A DNA stretch of 64,000 nucleotides. Source: Aequoribacter sp049615385 (GTDB lineage Bacteria; Pseudomonadota; Gammaproteobacteria; Pseudomonadales; Halieaceae). The stretch lies in the NCBI RefSeq assembly GCF_049615385.1, contig NZ_JBMZFL010000001.1; one strand, written 5' to 3'. Numbering within the stretch: position 1 is the first letter of the stretch; the number at the start of each line of letters is the position of its first letter. The translations under genes and the position numbers were made by a program. The notes beneath the pieces were generated by a model that worked only from the letters and a program-made list of their open reading frames with translations, searched no databases and was not told the origin of the DNA. This document shows positions 7,596-15,906 of the stretch, piece by piece.

Positions 7596-8117
7596 ATGGC
7601 GGGCGATGATCTCATTACGGTCGGGCGAGTGCTCGGCGCGCATGGGGTCAAAGGATGGGTAAGGATAAGAAGTTTTACCGATCCAGAAGAGCAATTATTT
7701 GAGTATGCGCCTTTGTATTTGATGCAAAGAGGCAGCAAAACCGCGTTTGAAGTTGAGGCTCGCAAAGGTCTGACAAAAGGCTGGTCAGTAAAGCTTAAAG
7801 GGCTTGATGATCGAAACGCCGCGGAGTTGTTACAGGGTGTCGATATAACGATGCCGTCCGCGATGCTCCCTGAGTTGGCGGAAGACGAATTCTACTGGCG
7901 CGACTTGATTGGCATGACAGTAGTTACAAAAGGGGTGTTGCTCGGCGAAGTGAGTAGCATGCTTGAAACAGGCGCAAACGATGTGCTCGTTGTTAAAAGC
8001 ACTGAAGGTAGCGTCGATGAGCAAGAGAGGTTGATTCCATTCTTGCTTGAGCGAGTTGTTCTCGGCGTTGATATAGCGTCGAATACCATTGAGGTCGATT
8101 GGGATCCTGAGTGGTAA
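7596..8117 (+). CDS. rimM: Ribosome maturation factor RimM
   Basis: RimM binds S19 and the 30S head during maturation. The 173-residue protein has the N-terminal RimM domain (VGRVLGAHGVKGWVRIRSFTDP) and a C-terminal PRC-barrel-like domain with YWRDLIGM and LIPFLLERVVLGVDIASNTIEVDWDPEW-like ending. It sits between rpsP and trmD in the standard order. Confidence 0.97.
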   Translation: MAGDDLITVGRVLGAHGVKGWVRIRSFTDPEEQLFEYAPLYLMQRGSKTAFEVEARKGLTKGWSVKLKGLDDRNAAELLQGVDITMPSAMLPELAEDEFYWRDLIGMTVVTKGVLLGEVSSMLETGANDVLVVKSTEGSVDEQERLIPFLLERVVLGVDIASNTIEVDWDPEW

Positions 8118-8132
8118 AGGGGAGGTAAAGCA

Positions 8133-8873
8133 ATGCAGTTAATGCTTGTGACACTTTTTCCCGAAATGTTGACTGCCCTGACACGGTCAGGGGTCACGAG
8201 CAGGGCCTGCGACTTGGGCTTAGTGCAGATTGGTGCGATAAATCCGCGTGATTATGCATTTAATAAGCACAAGTCGGTCGATGATCGTCCTTATGGCGGT
8301 GGACCCGGCATGGTAATGGCGATTGAGCCTTTGCGTTTGGCTATTGACCAGGCGCGAAAGCAGGCGCCGAACGCTCGAGTGGTGTACATGTCGCCACAAG
8401 GGCAACCTCTAACACAAGAGCGTGTTAAAGAGTTGGCAAGTAACGAAGCGTTAATTTTTGTAGCGGGACGTTACGAAGGGATAGATGAGCGGCTGATCGC
8501 AGCGGAAGTTGACGAAGAAATCTCGATCGGAGATTACGTCTTAAGCGGCGGTGAGTTGCCGGCGATGGTAGTGATGGACGCGGTTTGTCGGTGGGTCCCT
8601 GGTGTGTTGGGTCACGATCAATCGGCGGAGCAAGACTCGTTTGTTAACGGGCTTCTCGATTGCGAGCACTACACACGCCCAGAAGTATACGAGGGCGAGG
8701 CTGTGCCCGATGTGCTGCTCAGTGGTAATCACGAGCGCATACGGAAATGGCGTTTACAGCGGTCGCTGGTTAGGACATTAGAACGACGTCCTGATCTGAT
8801 GGAACAACGCGAGTTAACGCGGGAAGAAAAGACGCTGTTGGACGAGTATTTGGCGCAGCAGCAAACAGATTAA
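8133..8873 (+). CDS. trmD: tRNA (guanine37-N1)-methyltransferase
   Basis: TrmD methylates G37 next to the anticodon and so limits +1 frameshifting. The 246-residue SPOUT-class protein shows the trefoil-knot SAM site: YMSPQGQPL, FVAGRYEGIDERLI and the IGDYVLSGGELPAMV block. DDRPYGGGPGMVM is in the N-terminal half, and the C-terminal helical domain ends LLDEYLAQQ. GGGGAGG precedes the ATG. It is the third gene of the rpsP operon. Confidence 0.98.
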   Translation: MQLMLVTLFPEMLTALTRSGVTSRACDLGLVQIGAINPRDYAFNKHKSVDDRPYGGGPGMVMAIEPLRLAIDQARKQAPNARVVYMSPQGQPLTQERVKELASNEALIFVAGRYEGIDERLIAAEVDEEISIGDYVLSGGELPAMVVMDAVCRWVPGVLGHDQSAEQDSFVNGLLDCEHYTRPEVYEGEAVPDVLLSGNHERIRKWRLQRSLVRTLERRPDLMEQRELTREEKTLLDEYLAQQQTD

Positions 8874-8917
8874 GTAGATCGAGCCGGCGTGAGCGGGTTT
8901 CAAAAGGAGTAGCAACG

Positions 8918-9268
8918 ATGAGTAACATTATTTCTCAGCTTGAAGCAGAGCAAATGAGCAAGGAAATCCCTGAGTTTAGCCCCGGTGATACCGTGGTCGT
9001 TCAGGTTCGTGTAAAAGAAGGTAACCGCGAGCGTTTGCAGGCCTTCGAAGGCGTTTGCTTGGGCATTAAAAATCGCGGCCTGAATTCTGCGTTCACTTTG
9101 CGCAAGATTTCTCATGGTGTTGGGGTTGAGCGTACCTTCCAGACTTACAGCCCCTTAGTGGAAAGCATTTCAGTCAAACGTCGCGGTGACGTTCGTCAAG
9201 CGAAGCTTTACTACTTGCGCGAACTGAGCGGTAAAGCGGCTCGCATTAAAGAAAAGCTGTCCAATTAA
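8918..9268 (+). CDS. rplS: 50S ribosomal protein L19
   Basis: This 116-residue L19 shows the family signatures FSPGDTVVVQVRVKEGNRERLQ, GLNSAFTLRKIS, GVGVERTFQ and VKRRGDVRQAKLYYLRELSGKAARI. L19 lies at the 30S-50S interface. AAAGGAG stands a few bases before the ATG. It is the last gene of the operon, and a terminator-like hairpin follows at 9305. Confidence 0.98.
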   Translation: MSNIISQLEAEQMSKEIPEFSPGDTVVVQVRVKEGNRERLQAFEGVCLGIKNRGLNSAFTLRKISHGVGVERTFQTYSPLVESISVKRRGDVRQAKLYYLRELSGKAARIKEKLSN

Positions 9269-9304
9269 ACGACTTCTCTGGGCTTCGGCTCGGACATCTT
9301 TTGC

Positions 9305-9332
9305 AAAGCGCTGGCTTCGGTCGGCGTTTTTT
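9305..9332 (+). terminator. Probable terminator of the rpsP operon
   Basis: An imperfect hairpin (AAAGCGCTGG / TCGGCGTTT arms, TTC-type loop, one bulge and one G-U pair) is followed by six T. It lies about 40 bp after the rplS stop, where termination is expected. Confidence 0.6.
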
Positions 9333-9401
9333 GCGTTCTAGTACAACTCCTTGCTGACGTCGTGGTAGAGTTCAGGAATCGTGGTTAAACGCTCAAGTGC
9401 T

Positions 9402-10298
9402 ATGGCGACGTCTCCTGATATCGAGCAATTCATTGACGCCTTGTGGATGGAGAGGGGTCTCTCTGACAATTCGTTGAGCGCGTATCGCACCGATCTTGCC
9501 CACTACCAGGCCTGGTTAGACAAAGCAGTCGCTGGCAGGCCGCTACGTCAAGCTGACGGAGCGGACTTGCAGCGCTATTTGGGACTTCGATTGAAGCAGG
9601 GGCGTTCGCCTCGATCAACGGCTCGTTTACTATCGTGTTTGCGAAGTTTTTATCGCTATGCCTTGCGGCAAAGCTGGTGCGTAACGGATCCAACTGCGGA
9701 TGTTGAGTCACCTAAAATGGGGCGTGCGTTACCTAAGTCGCTATCTGAGCAGGATGTTGATGCCCTGCTCAGTGCCCCAAACGTCGAAAGCCCTATTGAA
9801 TTGCGCGACAAGGCGATGCTTGAGTTGTTGTATGCTTGCGGTTTGCGTGTTAGCGAATTGGTAGGGCTCACGCAGCTTAATGTCAGTGTTAATCAAGGCG
9901 TTGTGCGTGTATTAGGCAAAGGTTCGAAAGAGCGATTGGTGCCGATGGGCGAGGAGGCGCTGGATTGGCTTATGCGTTATCTGCGCGAAGGGCGCCCACT
10001 GATCGTCGAAAAAAAAGCGAACGATTGGTTGTTTCCCAGTATTCGCGGGCAAGGTATGACGCGCCAAACCTTTTGGCATCGAATCAAGCTGTATGCGAAG
10101 CGGGCGGGAATTAAGGCACCTCTGTCTCCACACACCTTGCGTCACGCTTTTGCGACCCATCTTTTGAATCACGGGGCCGACTTGCGAGTCGTTCAAATGC
10201 TATTGGGTCACTCCGATCTAACGACAACGCAAATTTATACTCACGTAGCACAGCAACGCTTGCAAGATTTGCACGCAAAGCACCATCCAAGGGGCTAG
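9402..10298 (+). CDS. xerD: Site-specific tyrosine recombinase XerD
   Basis: XerD, with XerC, resolves chromosome dimers at dif under FtsK control. The protein (298 residues from ATG 9402) aligns end to end with E. coli XerD. The SAM-like N domain begins IEQFIDALW. The catalytic set is Arg in GLRVSELVG, Lys in VLGKGSKERLVP, HTLRHAF, GHSDLTTTQIYTH (nucleophile Tyr) and the tail LHAKHHPRG. A GTG at 9381 with AGGA just upstream would add seven residues. I chose 9402 because IEQF then falls where it does in E. coli. dsbC follows, as in Pseudomonas. Confidence 0.95.
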   Translation: MATSPDIEQFIDALWMERGLSDNSLSAYRTDLAHYQAWLDKAVAGRPLRQADGADLQRYLGLRLKQGRSPRSTARLLSCLRSFYRYALRQSWCVTDPTADVESPKMGRALPKSLSEQDVDALLSAPNVESPIELRDKAMLELLYACGLRVSELVGLTQLNVSVNQGVVRVLGKGSKERLVPMGEEALDWLMRYLREGRPLIVEKKANDWLFPSIRGQGMTRQTFWHRIKLYAKRAGIKAPLSPHTLRHAFATHLLNHGADLRVVQMLLGHSDLTTTQIYTHVAQQRLQDLHAKHHPRG

Positions 10299-10373
10299 AG
10301 CCATACCAACTGTGTGCGACACAGGGTACAATAAGGCGTTTTCGAACGTGCAATTCACAATGCCCAGAGACCT

Positions 10374-11135
10374 ATGATGAAAAACCTTCAGAAGATCTTG
10401 ATTGTCTGCCTGTTAGCCATGCTTGCGTCCCGCGTTTTTGGAGTGGACGACGATGCCGAGTCACGTTTAAAACAGACGCTTGAGGCGAGTCTAGCGGGCA
10501 TGGTGGTTGAGTCTATAAAACCCGCGGGCGTCGATGCGCTTTACGAGGTGAGGTTCCGGAACGGTCCTACAATTGTGGCCCACGAGTCAGGCTCGTATTT
10601 TTTTGTAGGCGATTTGTTCTCGGTGCTTGAAAGTGGTGTTGTCAACCTTACTGAGATGCGCCGCAATGGCGAACGGGCTAAATTGATGGCATCAGTGAAG
10701 GACAGCGATACCACAATTTTTATGCCGGAGGGTGAGGTCAAAGCTGTCATTAGCGTGTTTACCGATACGACTTGTTATTACTGCCGCAAGCTACATGCTG
10801 AGGTGCCTCGTCTGAACGAGCTAGGGGTCGAGGTGCGCTATCTAGCGTATCCACGTTATGGTCTAAATCCTGCGGACAAAAATCGTCGAGGACTGGATGA
10901 ACTAGTTAGCACTTGGTGCTCTGATGACCGAGCGGATACTCTGACTGCATACAAAAACAACGAGAGTAGAGCACTCAAAACCTGTGCCAGTACCTTAGTT
11001 ACCGAGCAGTTTAACTTGGGTCGTGCCGTTGGCGTGAACGGTACTCCCGCGATCGTTTTAGACTCGGGCGAGCTCATTCCAGGCTACAAGACAGCCGACC
11101 AACTCGCCGAGATTTTGGGTATTACCGAAGAGTAA
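10374..11135 (+). CDS. dsbC: Periplasmic disulfide isomerase DsbC
   Basis: DsbC rearranges wrong disulfides in the periplasm and is kept reduced by DsbD. The 253-residue precursor begins with a signal peptide (Lys then LIVCLLAMLAS, likely cleaved near residue 23). The N-terminal dimerisation domain is about residues 24-90. The thioredoxin-fold domain has active site CYYC in TDTTCYYCRKLH and cis-Pro segment GVNGTPAIV. A second Cys pair (STWC and TCAS) matches the structural disulfide of DsbC. It lies between xerD and the AlaC-Hom-ThrC genes. Confidence 0.95.
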   Translation: MMKNLQKILIVCLLAMLASRVFGVDDDAESRLKQTLEASLAGMVVESIKPAGVDALYEVRFRNGPTIVAHESGSYFFVGDLFSVLESGVVNLTEMRRNGERAKLMASVKDSDTTIFMPEGEVKAVISVFTDTTCYYCRKLHAEVPRLNELGVEVRYLAYPRYGLNPADKNRRGLDELVSTWCSDDRADTLTAYKNNESRALKTCASTLVTEQFNLGRAVGVNGTPAIVLDSGELIPGYKTADQLAEILGITEE

Positions 11136-11201
11136 CAACTGAGCGCACGCGCGCTTGCATTTTAGACTAGGCCTGCGGGCCCCTTTATTTTTGGAATCAC
11201 T

Positions 11202-12392
11202 GTGAACGACCATTTTGCACGAATCGACCGTCTCCCTCCTTACGTCTTCAATATTACAGGACAGCTCAAGCAGGAAGCCCGCGCCCGGGGCGAAGATATC
11301 ATTGACTTTGGTATGGGTAACCCCGATCAACCTACGCCACAGCACATCGTAGACAAGTTGGTCGAGACCGCACAGCGTGGCGATACACATCGTTACTCGC
11401 AGTCTAAGGGCATTCCTCGGTTGCGTCGGGCCATTACGACTTGGTATAAAAACCGGTACGACGTCGATTTAGATCCAGAAACAGAGGCCATTGTTACACT
11501 GGGCTCAAAAGAAGGCCTGGCCCACCTGGCTTTGGCTACTACTGGGCCTGGTGATGCGATTTTGGTGCCTAACCCAAGCTATCCGATTCACCCCTACGGT
11601 TTCGTGATTTCCGGTGCGGATATTCGCCACGTCCCCATGAGCGATGAACACCAGTTTTTTGAAGAATTAGAAAATTCGATCAAGAATTCGTGGCCGCGCC
11701 CCAAGATGTTGGTGCTTAGTTTCCCTTCGAACCCAACGACGCAGTGCGTGCAGTTGGAGTTTTTTGAGCGTGTCATCGCCATTGCGAAAGAATATGGCAT
11801 ATGGGTGGTTCAAGATTTAGCCTACGCTGATCTTTGCTTTGATGGGTACGTCGCTCCATCGATCATGCAGGTCGAGGGCGCGAAAGATATCGCAGTTGAA
11901 TTTTTTACAATGTCGAAAAGTTACAACATGCCTGGCTGGCGTGTTGGCTTTTGCGTGGGCAACCCCACTTTGGTTGGCGCATTGGCTAAAGTAAAAAGTT
12001 ACCTTGATTACGGTATGTTCACACCCATACAGGTTGCCGCAATTGCCGCCTTAGAGGGCGATCAATCTTGTGTCAGCGACATTGTGGCTTTGTACAAAAG
12101 CCGCCGCGATGTGCTTTGCAGCGGCCTAAACAATGCAGGCTGGCCTGTTGTACCCCCCAAAGCGACGATGTTTGTCTGGGCTCAGATTCCCGAGGCTTAT
12201 CGTGATATGGGGTCACTCGAGTTTAGCAAGAAATTGTTAAAAGACGCCAAAGTCGCCGTCTCACCGGGCATTGGGTTTGGTGAATATGGCGAGGGCTATG
12301 TCCGTTTTGGCTTGATCGAAAATGAACACAGAACTCGGCAGGCGATCCGCAATATCAAAAAAATGTTTAAAAACGACGGTTTGGTCGGTTAA
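11202..12392 (+). CDS. alaC: Alanine/aspartate-type PLP aminotransferase (AlaC-like)
   Basis: This 396-residue fold-type I aminotransferase is closest by eye to AlaC, which makes alanine from pyruvate and glutamate. Visible features are IDFGMGNPDQPTP, YSQSKGIPRLR, TLGSKEGLAHL, PNPSYPIHPYG, the PLP-contacting NPTTQC and DLAYADLCFDG, and the Schiff-base Lys in FTMSKSYNMPGWRVGFCVG. The start is GTG at 11202. It lies 10 bp before hom. That position suggests a link to aspartate-family metabolism, so the exact substrate is not certain. Confidence 0.88.
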   Translation: MNDHFARIDRLPPYVFNITGQLKQEARARGEDIIDFGMGNPDQPTPQHIVDKLVETAQRGDTHRYSQSKGIPRLRRAITTWYKNRYDVDLDPETEAIVTLGSKEGLAHLALATTGPGDAILVPNPSYPIHPYGFVISGADIRHVPMSDEHQFFEELENSIKNSWPRPKMLVLSFPSNPTTQCVQLEFFERVIAIAKEYGIWVVQDLAYADLCFDGYVAPSIMQVEGAKDIAVEFFTMSKSYNMPGWRVGFCVGNPTLVGALAKVKSYLDYGMFTPIQVAAIAALEGDQSCVSDIVALYKSRRDVLCSGLNNAGWPVVPPKATMFVWAQIPEAYRDMGSLEFSKKLLKDAKVAVSPGIGFGEYGEGYVRFGLIENEHRTRQAIRNIKKMFKNDGLVG

Positions 12393-12402
12393 GGGGAACG
12401 CA

Positions 12403-13710
12403 ATGAAAACGATCAAACTGGGTATCTGCGGTTTGGGTACGGTGGGCAGCGGCACGGTCAACGTCCTCGCTGCCAGTGGCGAAGCGATTAACCGCAGAGC
12501 TGGCGCTGTTCTGGAGATTGCGCACATTGGTGCTCGGCGTGATAACACGCTTTGTAATACCGCTGGTATTAAGGTCAGTCGCGATATTTTTGACGTTGTT
12601 GATGACCCCGAGATCGATATCTTGATTGAGCTTGTCGGCGGCACAACCGTTGCCAAAGAGCTTGTCGAGCGGGCGATCAAAGCGGGAAAGCACGTTGTCA
12701 CTGCAAACAAGGCGCTGATTGCCGAGTGTGGCACTGAATTATTCGCTTTGGCGAGCGAACACGGTGTGGCCCTGCGCTATGAGGCCGCGGTTGCCGGTGG
12801 TATTCCCATCATTAAAGCTCTGCGCGAAGGGTTGGCGGGTAACGAGATCAACTGGCTTGCCGGTATTATCAACGGCACCACCAATTTTATTTTGACCGAG
12901 ATGGGTACAGCCAAGCGCGCCTTCGAAGATGTGCTGGCCGAAGCGCAAGCTTTGGGCTACGCCGAGGCCGACCCGACCTTCGATGTTGAGGGTATTGATG
13001 CGGCGCACAAGCTCGTCATTTTGGCGGCGATTGCTTTTGGAATTCCGTTGAATATCAATGGCGTACACACCGAAGGCGTAACGCGTATAACCCCAGCCGA
13101 CTTAAGTTTTGCCGAGGAGTTGGGTTACCGGATTAAGCACTTGGGTATTGCCAAGCTGACCGACGCAGGCGTGAACCTTCGCGTGCACCCCACTTTGATT
13201 CCTGAGGAGCAATTGCTATCGCGCGTAAACGGCGTCGAAAATGCCGTGCTAATTGATGGCTCTGCGGTCGGACCAACCCTTTATTGCGGTGCAGGTGCAG
13301 GTGCTGCTCCGACAGCGTCAGCTGTGGTTGCAGATATTGTGGATATTGCGCGAGAGCTGGCCGCTGATCAGTTGCCTCAAATTCCCGCCTTGGGTGTAGA
13401 CGCCGACTCGATTACAGAGATCGACAGCGTGCCGATGGCTCAAGTGGTCACGCCCTGGTACTTGCGCTTGAATGTTCAAGACAAGCCCGGAGTCATGTCT
13501 AAGGTATCGAGTATCCTGAGCGAGCGAGGCATCAGCATTGAGGCTCTGATCCAAAAACCGCCCACTAAAGGTCAGCAAAGCGTGTCTTTAGTGGTGTTAA
13601 CGAATCCAGCAGAGCAGGCGCAGTTACTGGGCGCAGTCGCTGAAATTGAAGCGCTAGAAACAACACTTTCAGACGTAATGCGTATTCGCGTTGAAACGCT
13701 GAAAGGTTAG
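12403..13710 (+). CDS. hom: Homoserine dehydrogenase
   Basis: Hom reduces aspartate semialdehyde to homoserine in the threonine/methionine pathway. The protein has 435 residues from the ATG at 12403, which has AAGGGGA 7 bp upstream. A longer in-frame start inside alaC has no support. It shows the NAD(P) fold GICGLGTVGSGTVN, TANKALIAECG, the catalytic block AVAGGIPIIKALREGLAGNEI, GIINGTTNFILTEM, YAEADPTFDVEGIDAAHK and a C-terminal ACT domain (about 355-430, LNVQDKPGVMSKVSSILSERGISIE), as expected for threonine feedback. thrC follows 16 bp downstream. Confidence 0.97.
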   Translation: MKTIKLGICGLGTVGSGTVNVLAASGEAINRRAGAVLEIAHIGARRDNTLCNTAGIKVSRDIFDVVDDPEIDILIELVGGTTVAKELVERAIKAGKHVVTANKALIAECGTELFALASEHGVALRYEAAVAGGIPIIKALREGLAGNEINWLAGIINGTTNFILTEMGTAKRAFEDVLAEAQALGYAEADPTFDVEGIDAAHKLVILAAIAFGIPLNINGVHTEGVTRITPADLSFAEELGYRIKHLGIAKLTDAGVNLRVHPTLIPEEQLLSRVNGVENAVLIDGSAVGPTLYCGAGAGAAPTASAVVADIVDIARELAADQLPQIPALGVDADSITEIDSVPMAQVVTPWYLRLNVQDKPGVMSKVSSILSERGISIEALIQKPPTKGQQSVSLVVLTNPAEQAQLLGAVAEIEALETTLSDVMRIRVETLKG

Positions 13711-13726
13711 TGAGAAAGAGGAAGTC

Positions 13727-15121
13727 ATGAAATACATCAGTACCCGCGGTAAAGCGCCAGCGTTAAATTTTGAAGATGTTTTGCTCACCGGATTAGCATC
13801 AGACGGCGGTTTGTACGTTCCCGACCAGCTGCCGAGCTTTAGTCAAGAACAAATTCGCTCATGGCGCTCGTTAAGCTACGCTGAGCTCGCTGCCGAAATC
13901 GTATATCCTTTTGTTGAGGATACGTTTTCTCGGGAAGAATTAGACAAGATTTTGGCAGATACGTACGCGGTATTTCGGCACGATGCGATTGCACCCATGG
14001 TGCAAATCGCTCCCAATCAATGGGTGCTAGAGCTGTTTCATGGGCCAACCTTGGCGTTTAAAGACTTTGCTCTGCAATTGCTTGGGCGCCTGCTTGATGA
14101 GGTCCTCAAACGCCGTGATGAGCGCATTATGATCATGGGCGCGACCTCAGGTGATACAGGGTCGGCTGCAATCGAGGGCTGCAAACGATGCAGTAATATC
14201 GACATTTTTATTCTGCATCCGTATCAGCGCGTGTCAGATGTCCAGCGAAAGCAAATGACGACCGTTGTGGGTGATAATATTCATAACTTGGCCGTTCGCG
14301 GCAATTTTGATGATTGCCAAGCGCTGGTGAAAGCGACCTTCGGTGATCGCTCTGGTTTGCCAGCAGATCGGGGTCTAGTCGCGGTAAATTCGATTAACTG
14401 GGCCCGCATTATGGCTCAAATTGTCTACTATTTTTATGCCGCTTTGAGCGTAGGCGGTCCCGATCGCGCGGTCAGTTTTTCGGTGCCCACGGGTAATTTC
14501 GGTGACATTTTTGCCGGTTATCTCGCCAAACAAATGGGACTGCCGGTAGAGCAGCTGGTGATTGCCACAAATAAAAACGACGTGCTGCATAAAATGATGA
14601 CCACTGGTGTCTACGACAAGATGTCACTGGAGGCTTCCCTATCCCCCAGTATGGACATCACGGTGTCGAGTAACTTCGAGCGCTTATTGTTTGATGTCTA
14701 CGATCGTGACGGCGCGGCCATTGCAGATTTATTTGAACAGTTCAAAACTGAACCGATTCATTTCTCTGACACGGCGATGGCGCGCACTCGAGCCTTGTTC
14801 GCGAGTCATCGTGTTAGTGACGATGAAACCTGCGCTGAGGTTGCACGCTTGTGGCACGACTGCCAGTACTTGGCTGACCCGCATTCAGCCATCGGTGTCG
14901 CGGCAGCACGTGTTTACGGTAAGCCCGAAACTCCCATGATCACGTTGGCGACGGCTCACGCCGCGAAGTTCCCAAGCGCAATTGCTCAAGCCGGACTAGA
15001 TTTTGCACCACCGTTGCCCGAGCACTTGGCGGATTTATTCGATCGCGAAGAGCGGTTTGACATAATCGATAACGACCTTGCAACCGTGCAGGCCTACATG
15101 TCTGCCCACGTGGCCAGCTAA
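13727..15121 (+). CDS. thrC: Threonine synthase
   Basis: ThrC converts phosphohomoserine to threonine using PLP. The 464-residue protein begins MKYISTRGKAPALNFEDVLLTGLASDGGLY. It has the PLP Lys in HGPTLAFKDFALQ, the MGATSGDTGSAAI phosphate loop, RKQMTT, the GDRSGL region and PTGNFGDIFAGYLAK. It forms one unit with hom. No kinase (thrB) is adjacent. The stop codon is immediately followed by the ATG of the next gene, with no intervening base. Confidence 0.97.
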   Translation: MKYISTRGKAPALNFEDVLLTGLASDGGLYVPDQLPSFSQEQIRSWRSLSYAELAAEIVYPFVEDTFSREELDKILADTYAVFRHDAIAPMVQIAPNQWVLELFHGPTLAFKDFALQLLGRLLDEVLKRRDERIMIMGATSGDTGSAAIEGCKRCSNIDIFILHPYQRVSDVQRKQMTTVVGDNIHNLAVRGNFDDCQALVKATFGDRSGLPADRGLVAVNSINWARIMAQIVYYFYAALSVGGPDRAVSFSVPTGNFGDIFAGYLAKQMGLPVEQLVIATNKNDVLHKMMTTGVYDKMSLEASLSPSMDITVSSNFERLLFDVYDRDGAAIADLFEQFKTEPIHFSDTAMARTRALFASHRVSDDETCAEVARLWHDCQYLADPHSAIGVAAARVYGKPETPMITLATAHAAKFPSAIAQAGLDFAPPLPEHLADLFDREERFDIIDNDLATVQAYMSAHVAS

Positions 15122-15853
15122 ATGGATTGGTCGGCTACCCTGATCGGCGGTTTTGATTCGCCTTTGATGGTGAAAGATTGGGTAGCTATTACCATATTTT
15201 TTGGTACTTGGTTTGCTTACGCGCGTATTGCAAAGTTTCGTGCTAAGCGGGAAAACACACTTTCCAGTATTATGCGCAAGCATCGAGAGCATTGGATGCG
15301 CCAGGTGATGCTGCGTGAGCAGCGTGTCAGCGATGCGACAATCTTGGGCAACCTAGAGCGGGTGGTGACTTTTTTTGCCTCAACGACGATTCTGCTGTTG
15401 GCCGGTATCTTAACGGCTATGATGTCGGCAGAGGGTCTGGTAGAGGTGATTAACTCAGCGCATCTGGCGGATTCAGCGTCGGCGGAGTCTGTTCGGGCTA
15501 AGCTCTTCTTTTTAGCGCTGATTTTCGTGTACGCTTTTTTTAAATTTACCTGGGCGGTTCGGCAGTACATTATGTGCGCTATTTTGTTGGGCGGGGCGCC
15601 TGTCCATCACGGAGAGCCGATCGGGTTGCCCTTGAGCGATGAGTTCGAGGCTTTCGCCCTGCGCGCGGCGAAGATGTCCGATCTGGCTAATCACGATTTT
15701 AATCACGGGTTGCGCGCTTATTACTTTGCGTTAGCCTTGCTGGGGTGGTTGATCAACGTCTGGGTTTTGCTTGGGGCCAGTTCTTTGGTTCTGTTCACTC
15801 TCGCGCAGCGCGAGTTTGCGTCAAAAGCGGTCCAAGTCCTGCGCGATCAGTAA
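15122..15853 (+). CDS. DUF599-family membrane protein
   Basis: This 243-residue protein is of the DUF599 family, whose function is unknown. Four or five hydrophobic segments are visible (about 20-36, 78-98, 128-150, 202-228). The diagnostic features are the amphipathic segment MRKHREHWMRQVMLREQRVSDATILGNL-like and the later FKFTWAVRQYIMCAILLGGAP. The ATG directly abuts the thrC stop, so translation is probably coupled. The topology is an inner-membrane protein with no cofactor motif. Confidence 0.82.
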   Translation: MDWSATLIGGFDSPLMVKDWVAITIFFGTWFAYARIAKFRAKRENTLSSIMRKHREHWMRQVMLREQRVSDATILGNLERVVTFFASTTILLLAGILTAMMSAEGLVEVINSAHLADSASAESVRAKLFFLALIFVYAFFKFTWAVRQYIMCAILLGGAPVHHGEPIGLPLSDEFEAFALRAAKMSDLANHDFNHGLRAYYFALALLGWLINVWVLLGASSLVLFTLAQREFASKAVQVLRDQ

Positions 15854-15906
15854 TTGAGTTCCTGCAATCAATTTGTCAGACTCTGTAACAAACGGAGGCT
15901 TTAGTT

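Noticed and set aside
12322..12402. N-terminal extension of hom overlapping alaC
   Set aside because: The ATG at 12403 has a good ribosome site and starts right before the Rossmann fold, as in the family.
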